NCBI GenBank assembly: GCA_905331475.1
Contig: CAJNYU010004477.1
Span: 126,887-190,886 of the forward strand
From: Rotaria socialis
Taxonomy: Eukaryota; Rotifera; Eurotatoria; Philodinida; Philodinidae
Direction of reading: 5' to 3'
DNA: 64,000 nucleotides
Part shown: in pieces, positions 46,694-64,000 of the stretch
Numbering within the stretch: position 1 is the first letter of the stretch
Layout of the letters: each line of letters begins with the position of its first letter
The notes under the pieces: generated by a model
Databases searched by the model: none
What the model was told of the DNA's origin: nothing
What the model saw: the letters and a program-made list of their open reading frames with translations, nothing else
Made by a program: the position numbers and the translations under genes

Positions 46694-48431
46694 ATGGCAA
46701 ACAAATCCTTTCAAGTTGCTCTTGAAGCAGCAACAAATGAAAACAATACTGAAGAAAATTGGGATCGAATATTAGGTAAGAATAAAAACAAAATAATACC
46801 TCCACTATTATAATTATCGATTTCAGAGGTTTGTGATTATGTTAAAAATGGTCAAATAAAACCAAATGAACTTCTTGAGCAAATCACAAAAAGACTTAAA
46901 CAAACTCGACGAACTAAATTACAAATGAATACATTAATATTATTTGATGCAGCTGTTAAGAATTGTGGTCAAACATTTCATCAATTATTTACATCACGTG
47001 CAACAATGAATGTACTCGTTGAAATTATTGATGATACGCGAACAGAAAATATTGTACGTAATCGTATAGGTTCGTTGTTAAAACAATGGATGGAAGATCC
47101 AGAATTTAAAGACAAAGCACAATATGCTATGCTTGGTGCTACCTACAAGAAATTAACAATAGAAAAAGGTTATACATTTGTTGATGGTTCTAATAGCATA
47201 TCAATATCGGCAGCTGCTGCACCAGCACCATCGGCAGCTGGGCGTAGAACTCAAGATGATTTGTTAGCTAAACGAGAAGAAGAAGAGTTTGCTAAAGCTA
47301 GTAAGTTTTTGTAATGAAATTTTTATTTGATGATTATTTTTTTGTTTTTCAGTTGCTCTATCGATGCAAGAAGCAAATCAATCTAAATCTCAACAACCAG
47401 TTTCAAATTCTCTTTATCCATCAATGCAACAATCCAATGGAACAAATGTGACAGCAACAACAACAATGAGTGGAAGTGAAAAGAAAGCAAAAGCATTATA
47501 TGATTTCGAAGCAGCTGAGGATAATGAAGTGACATTTAAAGCCGGTGATATTCTAACAATTACCGACGATAGTGACCAACATTGGTGGAAAGGTATTAAT
47601 AATGGAGTTGAAGGTTTATTTCCAGCTAATTTTGTTACGAAAAATCTTCAACAACAAATCGATATGCCTACTCAATCAAATGGAGCCAACAATAAAACGG
47701 CTAATGTAAGAATAACAAAAAGTCGATTAGTCAATTCACTTATTGAATCTTTCATTTTCTAGGAATTAAATCAAAAGCAACAACGTCAGAATGAAATTGT
47801 TAAAGATCAAGTTGTTATTGATGAACGTCTTATTGATCGTTGTTTAGCTATGTTGCAAAATGCTGATCCGACCGGTGAAATCGAAGCTGATTCAAATGAA
47901 ATGCTTATGCTTGAAGACACATGTTACGCAATGGGTCCACTTATTGATCATGAACTTGAAAAAGTCGATCGTAAACACGTACAATTAGAAGAATTAAATA
48001 AAAATTTACGTGAAGCTATGGAATTATATCATCGTCTTATGGAAGAAGGTCGTATTCGAGCAGCACAAGTTAAAACAAATGCAGCACAACTTGCTAATCA
48101 AATGTATCAACAACAACAATCACAAATTCCACCTCAACCATATTATCAAGTTCATCCAGGTTTACAAACACAACCAGCCATACCTCAACAGCAGCAAGTA
48201 ATTATGTATCAAAATCCACAACTATATAATCAATTACCACCACAAACACAACAATCAATGCCGTATATTCCACAACAGCCAGCAGGGGCATACTATGTTG
48301 ATCCTAATTTACAACAACAACAACAACAACAACAACATATGATGTATTCCATGCCACCGAATATGATCAATACTCTTCAACAACAGCAGCAGCAGCAGCA
48401 GCAACCAACTGCTCATAGTGAAGCTCAATAA
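46694..48431 (+). CDS. STAM: Signal-transducing adaptor molecule (ESCRT-0 subunit)
   Basis: Four exons. Domains in order: VHS (residues about 5-140; NENNTEENWDRILEVCDYV, LQMNTLILFDAAVKNCG, IGSLLKQWMEDPEF); a ubiquitin-interacting motif split by an intron (EEEEFAKAIALSMQEA); SH3 (KAKALYDFEAAEDNEVTFKA ... HWWKGINNGVEGLFPANFV); and a GAT/coiled-coil region (IDERLIDRCLAMLQNADPTG...). The C-terminal tail is Pro/Gln-rich with CAA/CAG runs encoding poly-Gln. STAM pairs with HRS to sort ubiquitinated cargo at endosomes. The GAT helices and Q-rich tail support STAM over other VHS proteins. Confidence 0.96.
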
Positions 48432-48940
48432 TTTAATTACGTTCGATCTGTAAATTTTTATTCCTCGATTTAAATACACACATCTACCTCGATTTCATTT
48501 CTTTTTTCAATTGTATCGTTTCGTTTTTTTTTCAATGAATTATACGATCATCGTGTACCAAAACAAAAACACTATATATATATATGTATGTTCTGTTCTT
48601 GTCGTTCATTCAATATCATTTGTTTATTTAATATAAAAAAAAGACAGCTTAAAATTCGAAATTAATCGCAAACAAAATCTTTTTTTTTCTCATCCTTTCT
48701 GGTATTGTTATAGAAAAATAATTTTGACCTCATCTATTAGCTAAACTTCTATGTGTAATCATGTTTTTTTAATTTCTTTTCTATCAAGAATTCTTTGCAA
48801 CACTTTGCTGTTAGTTGAGAGAACAGAAAAAAGAAAAAAAAATGAGGCAAATAAGCACGTAACATTTTATAACCTAAAAGAACAATATATATCAAGCTTC
48901 ACTACGTATCTTTACGCCAACGTTTGATCATCTTTTATGA
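48432..48940. other. Spacer between STAM and the TIR gene
   Basis: STAM 3'UTR followed by AT-rich sequence with poly-T and poly-A runs and a short TA repeat near 48571. No gene. Confidence 0.5.
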
Positions 48941-51900
48941 ATGCAAGCAGTTCCTAAAGAAAGACGTCGAACAGTTCAAGGTAAGTCATTTGAACAGTAT
49001 TCTAATTAAAGAATGCATCCGATATTGACATGAAAATGTTTGAAAAAGTTTCAAATAAACAAATCAATTCAATTTACTCACATGGAAGAAATTGGCGTAG
49101 TTTACTTTTTTCTGTGGTGGGGCTCTGAGCTTCCGATCGGGTGCTAACGCAAAAACGATCTGCAAATAGACTCTGACAGGATCGAGTGAAACATCATATA
49201 GTAATACTAGATTACAGATCGATTAACATGCCGTTTCTAATGATTGGAATGAATGCTGTAGGATAGTTGCCATGGAATCATAACTGTGTTGTATAAATAA
49301 CATATAACTGATGTACTTCTGCTATACTAATATCACTATAGAAACCAACAGTATGCAAGAAAGTGTGACAAAAAACAAAAATGTAGTTATAAGTAATCAA
49401 CAATTTCCAACTGACCCATTTAAATTAAATGAAAGTTGATTATCGATTTCTTTTTATCATAAAAATCTAAAATCTCAGTTGCGTTTAGTAGTCAAATGAG
49501 AGCTTAACAATACGAGAGAGCGAAAGTTTATACTAACATTGAATCGCTGATTAGCGTAACGATGGATACTATCTACAAAAATAAATAATTTTTTCTTGGA
49601 TGTTATTTTAGTTGTTTCCTTATCGGAACCAGCTTCGTCTTCGATCAAAGAACCAAAATTAACAAAAGATATCCCAGGTTTATTTTTAAATCTTCGTGAT
49701 ATTCTTTTACAAAAAACACTAAATGAAGATGAAATCAATTTCAATATATCTCGATGTGCTGAATCGATTCGAATTAAATTTCTAGAACTTACTACTCTTG
49801 CTCAACCTACAGAAATATTTGATGTACTGCAAGCAACATTAAAAATTTATGTTAATCAGATACTTTCAATCGATCAATGTCGTTATATTTTTTCTAATCA
49901 ATCATTTAAAGAAACATTTTCTTCTTTACTCTCTATTCAACAAACACTTGATCTTGATTCTACATTTGAAAATAATCCTGATTATGCTCGCACTGTTTTT
50001 TATCGTTCATTTGATTTATTATCATCACCTTCGATAATCGATTTTCTTAATGATAAATATCCGGACGAAATTTCTCCATATGTGTCAATTATTTTCCGTG
50101 CAATTATTGGCTATATTTGGTGGATTATTCAATATATTGTATTTAAAAAAGATGATATGCAAAATCAAGTACCAATCGTTCGTTTACTTTTGGAATACAT
50201 TGATCGAAAAAAACAGCGTTGGAATGAGACTGAAATCCATGATATATTAACTTATATTCTGGGATTTATATGTACATTAGCTAATGAAACAATATTAATT
50301 CCAAATATGATCGAAGCTAAATGTTCAGATTATATTTTAAAATGGATTTCAGTGGAAGATTTACAATTAGAATTTAAACGACTATCTTTACACATATTAC
50401 ATAACATTGCGCGTCATGAAAAAGGTGTTGATGCATTGAATAGTTCTAATTGTATCAGTATTCTTAAAGAATTTCAGCAACGAGTAATTAAACCAAATCA
50501 AGATAATAATGATGCACTATTTGCGGATATACAATTAGTCTATTGTATGGCTTTCTCATTAGTAAGTGAACCAAGAGAAAATCAAGAAGATTTGAATAGT
50601 CTCCGTAAAATTCTTGATCAACTTATGCAAGCAGCAGTTGATTGTGGGCAATCGGCAAATAATAAATCGAACGGATTTCATGTGAGTGAGCCGATTGTTG
50701 TCTTAACTAAACTTTGTGTACATGATGATATATTAAAATATATTTTAACTGAATCATCTGTTGAAAATCTGAAAGCTAAATCTCGAATGCAATTTTTTTG
50801 TGAATTACTATTTAAATTTCGTGGAGCACTAGCCAGTGACAATGATCTTGATCAATTATCGTTAACAGCTCTATTTAATATTATATGGAGTATATCATTT
50901 CATACGGAATATATTGAAGAATTGAAAGCCAATTCGAAATTTTTAATGACAGTTAAAAGTTTAGCAAATGATGATGGAGAAGATTTGGTTGATCAATATG
51001 TTCCTAAAAATATGGCATCAATATCAAAAGCAGCAAATGGGATATTATGGAATCTCGATGAAAATAATCCAGGTATTAATAAGAATAAATCAATCATTAG
51101 TTTATTAGTCTTACGATTTTAGCTCGAGCTCCTCGAACAACAACAGTACCAAGCGAGAGTAAACCTCTTGGAAAAGATACCAGCATGCCTGATCGAATGC
51201 GTGTAATGGTTAGTTATGCACATGCTGATAGCGACTTTTGTCATCAACTCGTTGATGCACTTCAAAAAGGTGAATAGAATTTCATGATTTAATATTCAAT
51301 GATCAGATCATTGAATATTGCAGAGAAAGATTGCTTTCACAAAACTTACTATCGAGATTTCTTTCAGCATATAAAATAGAACTAGTTTTTTTTATCAAAA
51401 GGAAAAAAAATGTTTTTATCGATATTGCACGCATGTTTTGTACCAACCTGGTGAGCTCTCTGATAGAGTATGCACTAAAGATACCCAAGTTAATCTTGTA
51501 TGTCCTTAATTTCTATTACGATTTGGAAAAAATATCGGAGTCTCTGTTCTCATTGTTGAAAAGAGTTTAGCGAGCCGGCTTAGAAATAAATAAAGCTACA
51601 CATCGAAATTATTGACACAATTCAAGAGTTTGTTTTGGTCAAATTTATGAGTTTTAGGCATGAAATACTGACTATTGTAAAATCACTCCTATGTATATCT
51701 GATCTTGCATTTTGTGAAGGTTAATTGCTAAGTACAATTCAACCATGCCGAATACTGAAAAATTAATACTATGAAAATACTGAAGTGCGAGTACATAATA
51801 TCGACTGTAAATACTTTGGATTTTATCTATCTCGATCGATGAATACTAGCAGTAGAGCATATTATTTCAAAAACAAAAAAACGTTAGATCGACAATGAAA

Positions 51901-52933
51901 ATAAAATGAATTATCTAGTGAACTATGAGCAGTATCTATTACTTATAAATTGGCAGTTGTTTTTACAATGTGAGTTATGAACTGTAGTTTGCTTTGATGA
52001 AAAAAATATTTACAAGACTCAGTCTCCCACACTAATAGATAAGGTTGGAATTTATTAAAGATATAATCGTGTATGATTTACTTGAATGCATATCTCTAAC
52101 CGAGAAAATGCTTCTGTCAAAATATGATTACGTTTTGATATGCTATAGAAAATAAAAATCTTCAAAAAAATTTCTATTTTACAGATACTCGTCTGCAAAT
52201 TTGGGTAGATTTTGAATATTGTCATACGGGAGATTTATGGGAAGAAATAGCTCTAGCTATTGAAGAATCTAGGGTTATCATTTTTCTGATGTCAAAAGAT
52301 TATCAAGATAGTCAATCTTGTCGACAAGAAGTGATGTATACTAAAGATTCACAAAAGAAGCGTTTTATTCCTGTCTATATCAAAAAAGATTTTGTAGCAA
52401 CAGGTTGGTTAGGTGTACGTATTGTTGGTCCACAATATATACGTTTTGGAAAACACTCATTTGATGATACAGCGAAAGAACTTATTAAACTCATCATTGA
52501 AGATGAAATTCAACAAGAATCAAATAAGAATAAACAAACTGATCAATCGTCTAAACCTTCTCCACCAATTGATAAGAAACCAGTTGACAATACAGATAAT
52601 CAAGTAAAACCTACGGAAAATAATCATGCAAACTCTGCTCAAACACCTCTAAAGAAACCAATAGAACAATGGAAGAGAAAAGATATTATACAGTGGTTTG
52701 ATGATAATCATATTCATCAAGAATTAGCTGATTTATATGATTTTCAATGTGGTACAGATCTTCTTCTCTATGGACAATGTCTACGGCCGGACTGGCAAAT
52801 TGAATATCAAGCCATAAGTGAAAGATATGAACTGAAAAATAAGAAAAAATTATATCGCGATCAATTTGTTATATTAGTTGGTGCTATTAATCGATTGCAG
52901 CCTTCAAATTCAAAATTATGTAATATCTCCTAG
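48941..52933 (+). CDS. Helical-repeat (ARM-like) / TIR / SAM-like domain protein
   Basis: Reconstructed exons: 48941-48980 (MQAVPKERRRTVQ), 49612-51070, 51122 to about 51270, and about 52185-52933. The frame through 49612 has an upstream TTG but no ATG, which is why the short first exon is needed. About 500 residues of all-helical ARM/HEAT-like sequence are followed by a TIR domain (MRVMVSYAHADSDFCHQLV, LQIWVDFEYCHTGDLWEEI, VIIFLMSKDYQDSQSCRQEV, RFIPVYIKK), then a polar linker and a SAM-like domain (WKRKDIIQWFDDNHIHQEL...LLLYGQCLR). The Glu in SCRQE sits where TIR NADases such as SARM1 keep their catalytic Glu. SARM1 has ARM-SAM-SAM-TIR; here TIR precedes SAM. Function unproven; innate-immune or NAD-cleaving roles are inference. 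A 915-bp intron splits the TIR. Confidence 0.85.
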
Positions 52934-53084
52934 AACCAATTTCGTTTGTTTTTAGTTAATAAAATTCTCTTAATACACAAAAACAAAAAAAACAACAATA
53001 AAATGAAAAATGTCTATAACATGAAAATAAAACAAAAATTCACTGTTTCAATTATACTTCAAAATACCCTATCACACCCTCACC

Positions 53085-56000
53085 TCAATCGATTCCATCG
53101 TCTACCATCACGCCTTTCACTGTATGAGTTTTAATACATACATGTAAATGGTCGAAAAGAATTTCTAAACGTCGATCTAGTGCTGCAACATGTTCGTCTA
53201 TGAGAATTTTCTGTAGTTTTTCTCCGTTTTCCAATGAGCGAGTAACTAATGTTGAAAGACCTTGACGGTAAACACGATGTAAACGAGCAAATGTTGAGTA
53301 ACGAAAAAGGCAACATTGACGAATAGGTGCTAATATTGTTAATTCATCATGATCGTATCGACCAAAACTTCGGCCATTATCCAAATGGATTAAAGCTGTG
53401 TTCGCCCCAAACGAACCAATACGCATCATATGATGACGATCCATATTTCCTACAAGGAAAAAACAATTCAATAAAGTTACACGGTTCATTTCCTTTTATA
53501 ATTTAAGTTTCATATTTTTTATGTCTCATGAGACAGCAGCGTATTAACAAACCTCAATACATAATAGTGATGAATTTATTCTATCGGAATGAAGACGTCA
53601 TTTGTCATTAATCATTGTATAGGTTTTACATTAAAATTAAAATTAAAAGAGCTCGCCTACTTAAAAATAGATCAGTCAAACACTAAAGCAAAAAAAAAAC
53701 GTTCTATTCTATACGATGAAGGCAAAGAAAATAAACTTAATAGCATTCGAGTTCTATCGGGACTGTATAGAAAAGTTCTATTAAAAGCATTCAACAAAGA
53801 AAAGTCATTTACCAATAAGAAAGTCATAGGCTGATAAATCCATCATATCAAGTAGTAGACGACTATGGAATTCTTCGTCTAGAATAAGAATAGAAAAGTA
53901 TGATTAATCGTTAAAAACAAAGACAAACAATAGAGAATTGAGCTTACCCAAAAAAACATGATCATAACAATAGTTTTCATCTGACTCCCATTTAGCTTTT
54001 CTTACAGCACTATATGAACGACGATATGGATGAGTAATTTTATCCCAATCAATTTCGGGTGGTCTTGGTAAAAGAACTTGAACCGAACCTTCGAGTCTAT
54101 TGCCTGGCTTACCACAAACGGCATGAGATGTATCACAATAGTATGAGCAGTGACCGCGAAAACAAGTGTTATTTGCTAGAATTTTCGCAATAATTACAAA
54201 TAGAATTTTGTTTTATTTTACCAGGCGAAGTAAAAAATGTTTTTGCTAATTCTTCTGTTGCTGTTTCACGAATATCTCGAGTTATATCAACTAATCGCCC
54301 GATAACCGGTGGAACACGATAAAAACCAAGAATTCTAATAAATGAAACAAAATTCTAATGACTGACGATAACAAGTATTATAATTAGTTTTACCTGTCTA
54401 CATGAAAAGCAGCTATTTCAGCATGATGTCTTTCAACATCGCTGAAGTAAAAATGATCTGGTAGTGTTTGATAATTACGCGGTACTCTGCCAGTTGAAAG
54501 TAAATAAATAACAAAAACTAATAGAACAGAAATAAAATATTCACCTATACGGCTTAAATAGGGCTTCGAAACCATCTGGCAGATCTAGAATAATTTTAAT
54601 CTGTGTGCCTTGCGACATTTCACCTGAAGATGAGAAAAACAAAAACAAAGTTATAAGCTAAAAAAAAACTTTCTCAATATTTCTCACTTGCTTCAATAAC
54701 TTCACCATTCTGTAAATGATTTAGGAGACGTTTTAATTCCATACTGTGTGGATCGTAAACACGTAGATTAGTTGCTTTTGTCATACAGGCGTACCATGAT
54801 GTGTTTAATCGTCTAAAAGGAATAAAAGATATTATTATTTTTGTGAAAAATTATAAAGTGACTATTAAAAACATATAGTGTTTCTTGAATATTAAATTCA
54901 TTTCTACCATAGTTTATAGATGAAAAAACAATGCTCATCAATAATTGATAAGTAATTAAAAGAACCCATTTCAATATTCTACTAATTCTATGAATAAATA
55001 TCTTCGGATATAATATGTTTGTGTAGATAACACAACTAAGAAAAGAATTGAAATTGTAGGGAAAATGTTCATTTACTATTCAGCGATGAGCACTACAGTA
55101 TTTTTCTTTGCTCGTAAATTAATCCTATTTCATCATATGCTGAGAAGGAAATTTTGAAAGTTTTTTCTCTTAATAATATCTAGTTCACTATCGAAGACAA
55201 TCATCGATTTCGTTTCATGTCACATGTAACACATGTGTTTTATTTCTATGTTTTTCGAACAGTAATCATTTATTTATAGAAATCAAGCACACAAAATGAA
55301 TACTTGAAGCAAAATCACTTTCTCGTTAGATTCATGAAAGAAATACTCCTTGAGGGAAAATTGAAGAACGTCATAGTCGTGATTTAGTACTCGGCAAAAG
55401 AAAATTGAATGCATGATGAGCAATTAGCCTTCTACGAAATAAAATATCTATGCGTGCATGTATCGTACATAATTAAATTGGGTCTTGTAAATTGCTTATT
55501 AATTATGTATAGCATCGTCTACATACATACATACATATATAGATATAAAGAAAGAGAGACAGTACGAGTCATAAGAGCACAGGTTCATTTTTATCACCAT
55601 TCACAATCACTGAAGACATTCTCAAATATTAGTTTTCTTCTATTACATGAAAATGGTATTGACTAATATTCGGAAATAAAACTGCGATAGTATCATATAA
55701 CAGAAAATTTTATCTTGGCATCGAAGCCTTTTTCAGAAAGAAATGAAAATTAACAATTCAAACTTCATTATTTAAAGCATATTTTCTTTTATCTAATCAT
55801 TAGACGAATTCAATTGGAAAAATTCTCACTATTAACTTGCATTTTTACTGAACAGCATTTTCTAAGAAATTTTGAAGAGAGAAACGTTTCTTTTTATAGA
55901 ATAGATATTGCACAGCTGCAAATAATTGATTTCGATTCATAGAAATATAAAAACCGTTTAATTTATCTTAGAAAAAAAGAACAAAAGAAAATACTCACGA

Positions 56001-56645
56001 TGGCTCTTCTTGAAGAATTTCATCATGCATAAGGTCTGCTATGGTCACAATTTTATCATTTTCGTGTTCTTTTTTCCATTTATGTAGTAATTGATGTATA
56101 TAATGTCTTAATTGGATTTTATCATATTCATTAACAGTTTTTTCTATTGTTGTTAAATCAGGTAGAGAATTTATCGGTGTTGTTTTAGTTGAGTTCGTAT
56201 TTGAATCATTTGCTTCATCATGTGCATCGGAATCTTTTTTATTTTCATCTTCTTTTTCCCGTGCTACTCGTTCGTCAATTAATTTTTGAAAATTCCATCC
56301 TGGATCAATAGGATATAACTTTTTTATGCTGACTGAATGAGTTTGATCGGTACGTGCATTGCGTATCAATTGAAAGAGTTCTTCAATACGTTGTCGAGTA
56401 ATATTTGACGACTGTTTGGGTTCTTTACTAGCTGAGGGTGCATATAAATCATATATATTTTGATGATCAAGAGCTGACCAAAATGGGACAGCACCGGGTG
56501 GTAATGGTGCGTCTCGTAGTTGTTCTTGTCGTTCAAATTCATTCGTCGTCCATATTAATGTATACAATGTAATTACACTGAAGATAATTAACATTGTCGC
56601 GATGCAAAGAATTGAAGAACGTAATCGAAGACGTATCTGCCGCAT
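53085..56645 (-). CDS. FAM20C: FAM20C-like Golgi secretory-pathway kinase
   Basis: Exon 1 (56645-55999) encodes a type-II signal anchor ([20 protein letters not shown]), an acidic Ser/Asn-rich stem and the start of the kinase. Downstream exons carry the FAM20 core: [22 protein letters not shown] (nucleotide-binding Lys), [69 protein letters not shown] (catalytic Asp), [28 protein letters not shown] (metal-binding Asp) and the tail [11 protein letters not shown]20C phosphorylates Ser-x-Glu motifs of secreted proteins; FAM20A-like pseudokinase is less likely because the catalytic residues are present. The usual DRHHYE reads DRHHMM. The first intron, about 1.2 kb, is empty as far as I can see. 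Acceptor AG lies four bases before the ATG. Confidence 0.93.
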
Positions 56646-57590
56646 TCATCTATTACAGACGAACGACAATGTTTCGATGGATCTATTTTTTCTTGGCGAT
56701 GAAAAAAAATTACGATCTAAATACGTTCCTTTCTTTTTTTTTATGTCTTGCGCGCGCTTCTTTTTTTCTTCTTCTTCTGCCTCTATTTGATGGCACAAAC
56801 AATAGCAGCAGCTGATACTTATTCGTTTGCTCTCTTAGTCTTCAGGTCCACAATTATTTGTAACACAATATACAAAAAGAGAACGCAATAGGCGACGTCA
56901 ACTTCCGATTTCCGTTGATGATGTCAAATGCATTTTATAATATTCGATATATATCTACACAAAAATATAAAAAAAACGAATTTGATAGCAGATGCTGTTA
57001 ATGGTTATGAGCATGTTTCGTTAAATGAAGTAGTTCATATCTATTTATTCAATTTTCTTCCTATTCAAAAACAAATCTCACTTTACTGACACATGAAAGG
57101 AACTGTTCTATATCTTAATACTCAGCTTCTTCTTTTTTCGGCTTTGAAATCATTGAACGCTAGGAGATGTCTGGCATATTTCCGTTCATTTGCGTTAGTT
57201 CTGAATAAGCAATAATCGAGCTAATCCCAAGGAACATATACGACAAGATTGATGTCGACTAACCGAATCGAAGAGAGAGAAAGAACAGCAAAAAAAAATG
57301 AGAAGAAATAGTTGTGTCATGCAATGAAAGAAAAAAATAATATCGTCGATGATTATACTAGAAAAAAAGTATTTCTCCATGAGTCGTCCATTCTCTTTCA
57401 CTGCTTTTTTTTTATATATTTTGTTCCGAACAAATACGCACATGAGTTAGCAGCCAGGTAGTTTATCGAAGAGCAGGAAAAAAATTTCTATTTATGTACA
57501 CATATATATGTTCGTACAATAGTTAGTCAAACAAAAAAAAATTACACGCACAAAAAAAAGACACTTTAGTTCTCCTGTATTTATCGGCGA
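56646..57590. other. Intergenic between FAM20C and U2SURP
   Basis: Contains the FAM20C leader and promoter side (56646-56900, with T-rich tracts) and the U2SURP 3'UTR. Short frames here are low-complexity (poly-Phe) artefacts. Confidence 0.5.

Positions 57591-64000
<6,410 letters not shown>

Noticed and set aside
49596..49611. TTG start for the TIR gene at 49596
   Set aside because: The bases before 49612 are a 3' splice site; a short first exon at 48941-48980 joins in frame with a GTAAGT donor.

Overview
The window looks like nuclear DNA from a bdelloid rotifer, probably of the Rotaria/Adineta type. It is AT-rich. Genes are broken by many 45-60 bp GT-AG introns, and the families are animal ones (innexins, GM2 activator, FAM20 kinase, ERp72, U2SURP). 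A short TGTGGG/CCCACA block matches the telomere unit I remember for bdelloids. The species call is inference. The telomere unit and the spliced-leader trans-splicing of rotifers are recalled, not checked.

Layout, left to right. 1-3412 (-): 5' part of an alpha-2-macroglobulin/Mcr-like secreted protein with an LDLa module. 4584-6065: a family of repeats around a GC-rich minisatellite and an inverted telomere-like block. 6870-7382 (+): small Cys-rich secreted protein. 9776-11262 (+): ARL8 and SEM1/DSS1. 12178-17426 (+): WDR74, stand-alone MoaC, mevalonate diphosphate decarboxylase and a GM2-activator-like protein, packed closely enough to suggest polycistronic transcription. 17593-28911: three LIV-1-type ZIP zinc transporters (-) and a second GM2 activator (+); the convergent GM2A/ZIP pair occurs twice, so it was probably block-duplicated. 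31672-35234 (+): two tandem innexins. 35845-40159: an island of non-autonomous transposons and foldback repeats with a 765-N assembly gap. 40912-44514 (+): TMED10 (p24) and PDIA4 (ERp72), both of the early secretory pathway. 45523-45892: a 370-bp foldback element. 46694-48431 (+): STAM (ESCRT-0). 48941-52933 (+): an ARM-like/TIR/SAM-like protein. 53085-56645 (-): FAM20C-like Golgi kinase. 57591-64000 (-): U2SURP/SR140, with its N-terminus beyond the window.

A pattern runs through the window. In at least 14 genes a polypyrimidine-AG splice acceptor lies 0-22 nt upstream of the start codon, often abutting it. This fits spliced-leader trans-splicing or short 5'UTR introns, and explains how genes separated by only 41-180 bp could each yield a mature mRNA. 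The most noteworthy items are this acceptor pattern with the WDR74-MoaC-MVD cluster, the ARM-TIR-SAM protein, the head-to-head telomere-like block, and a transposon with a 9-bp target duplication.
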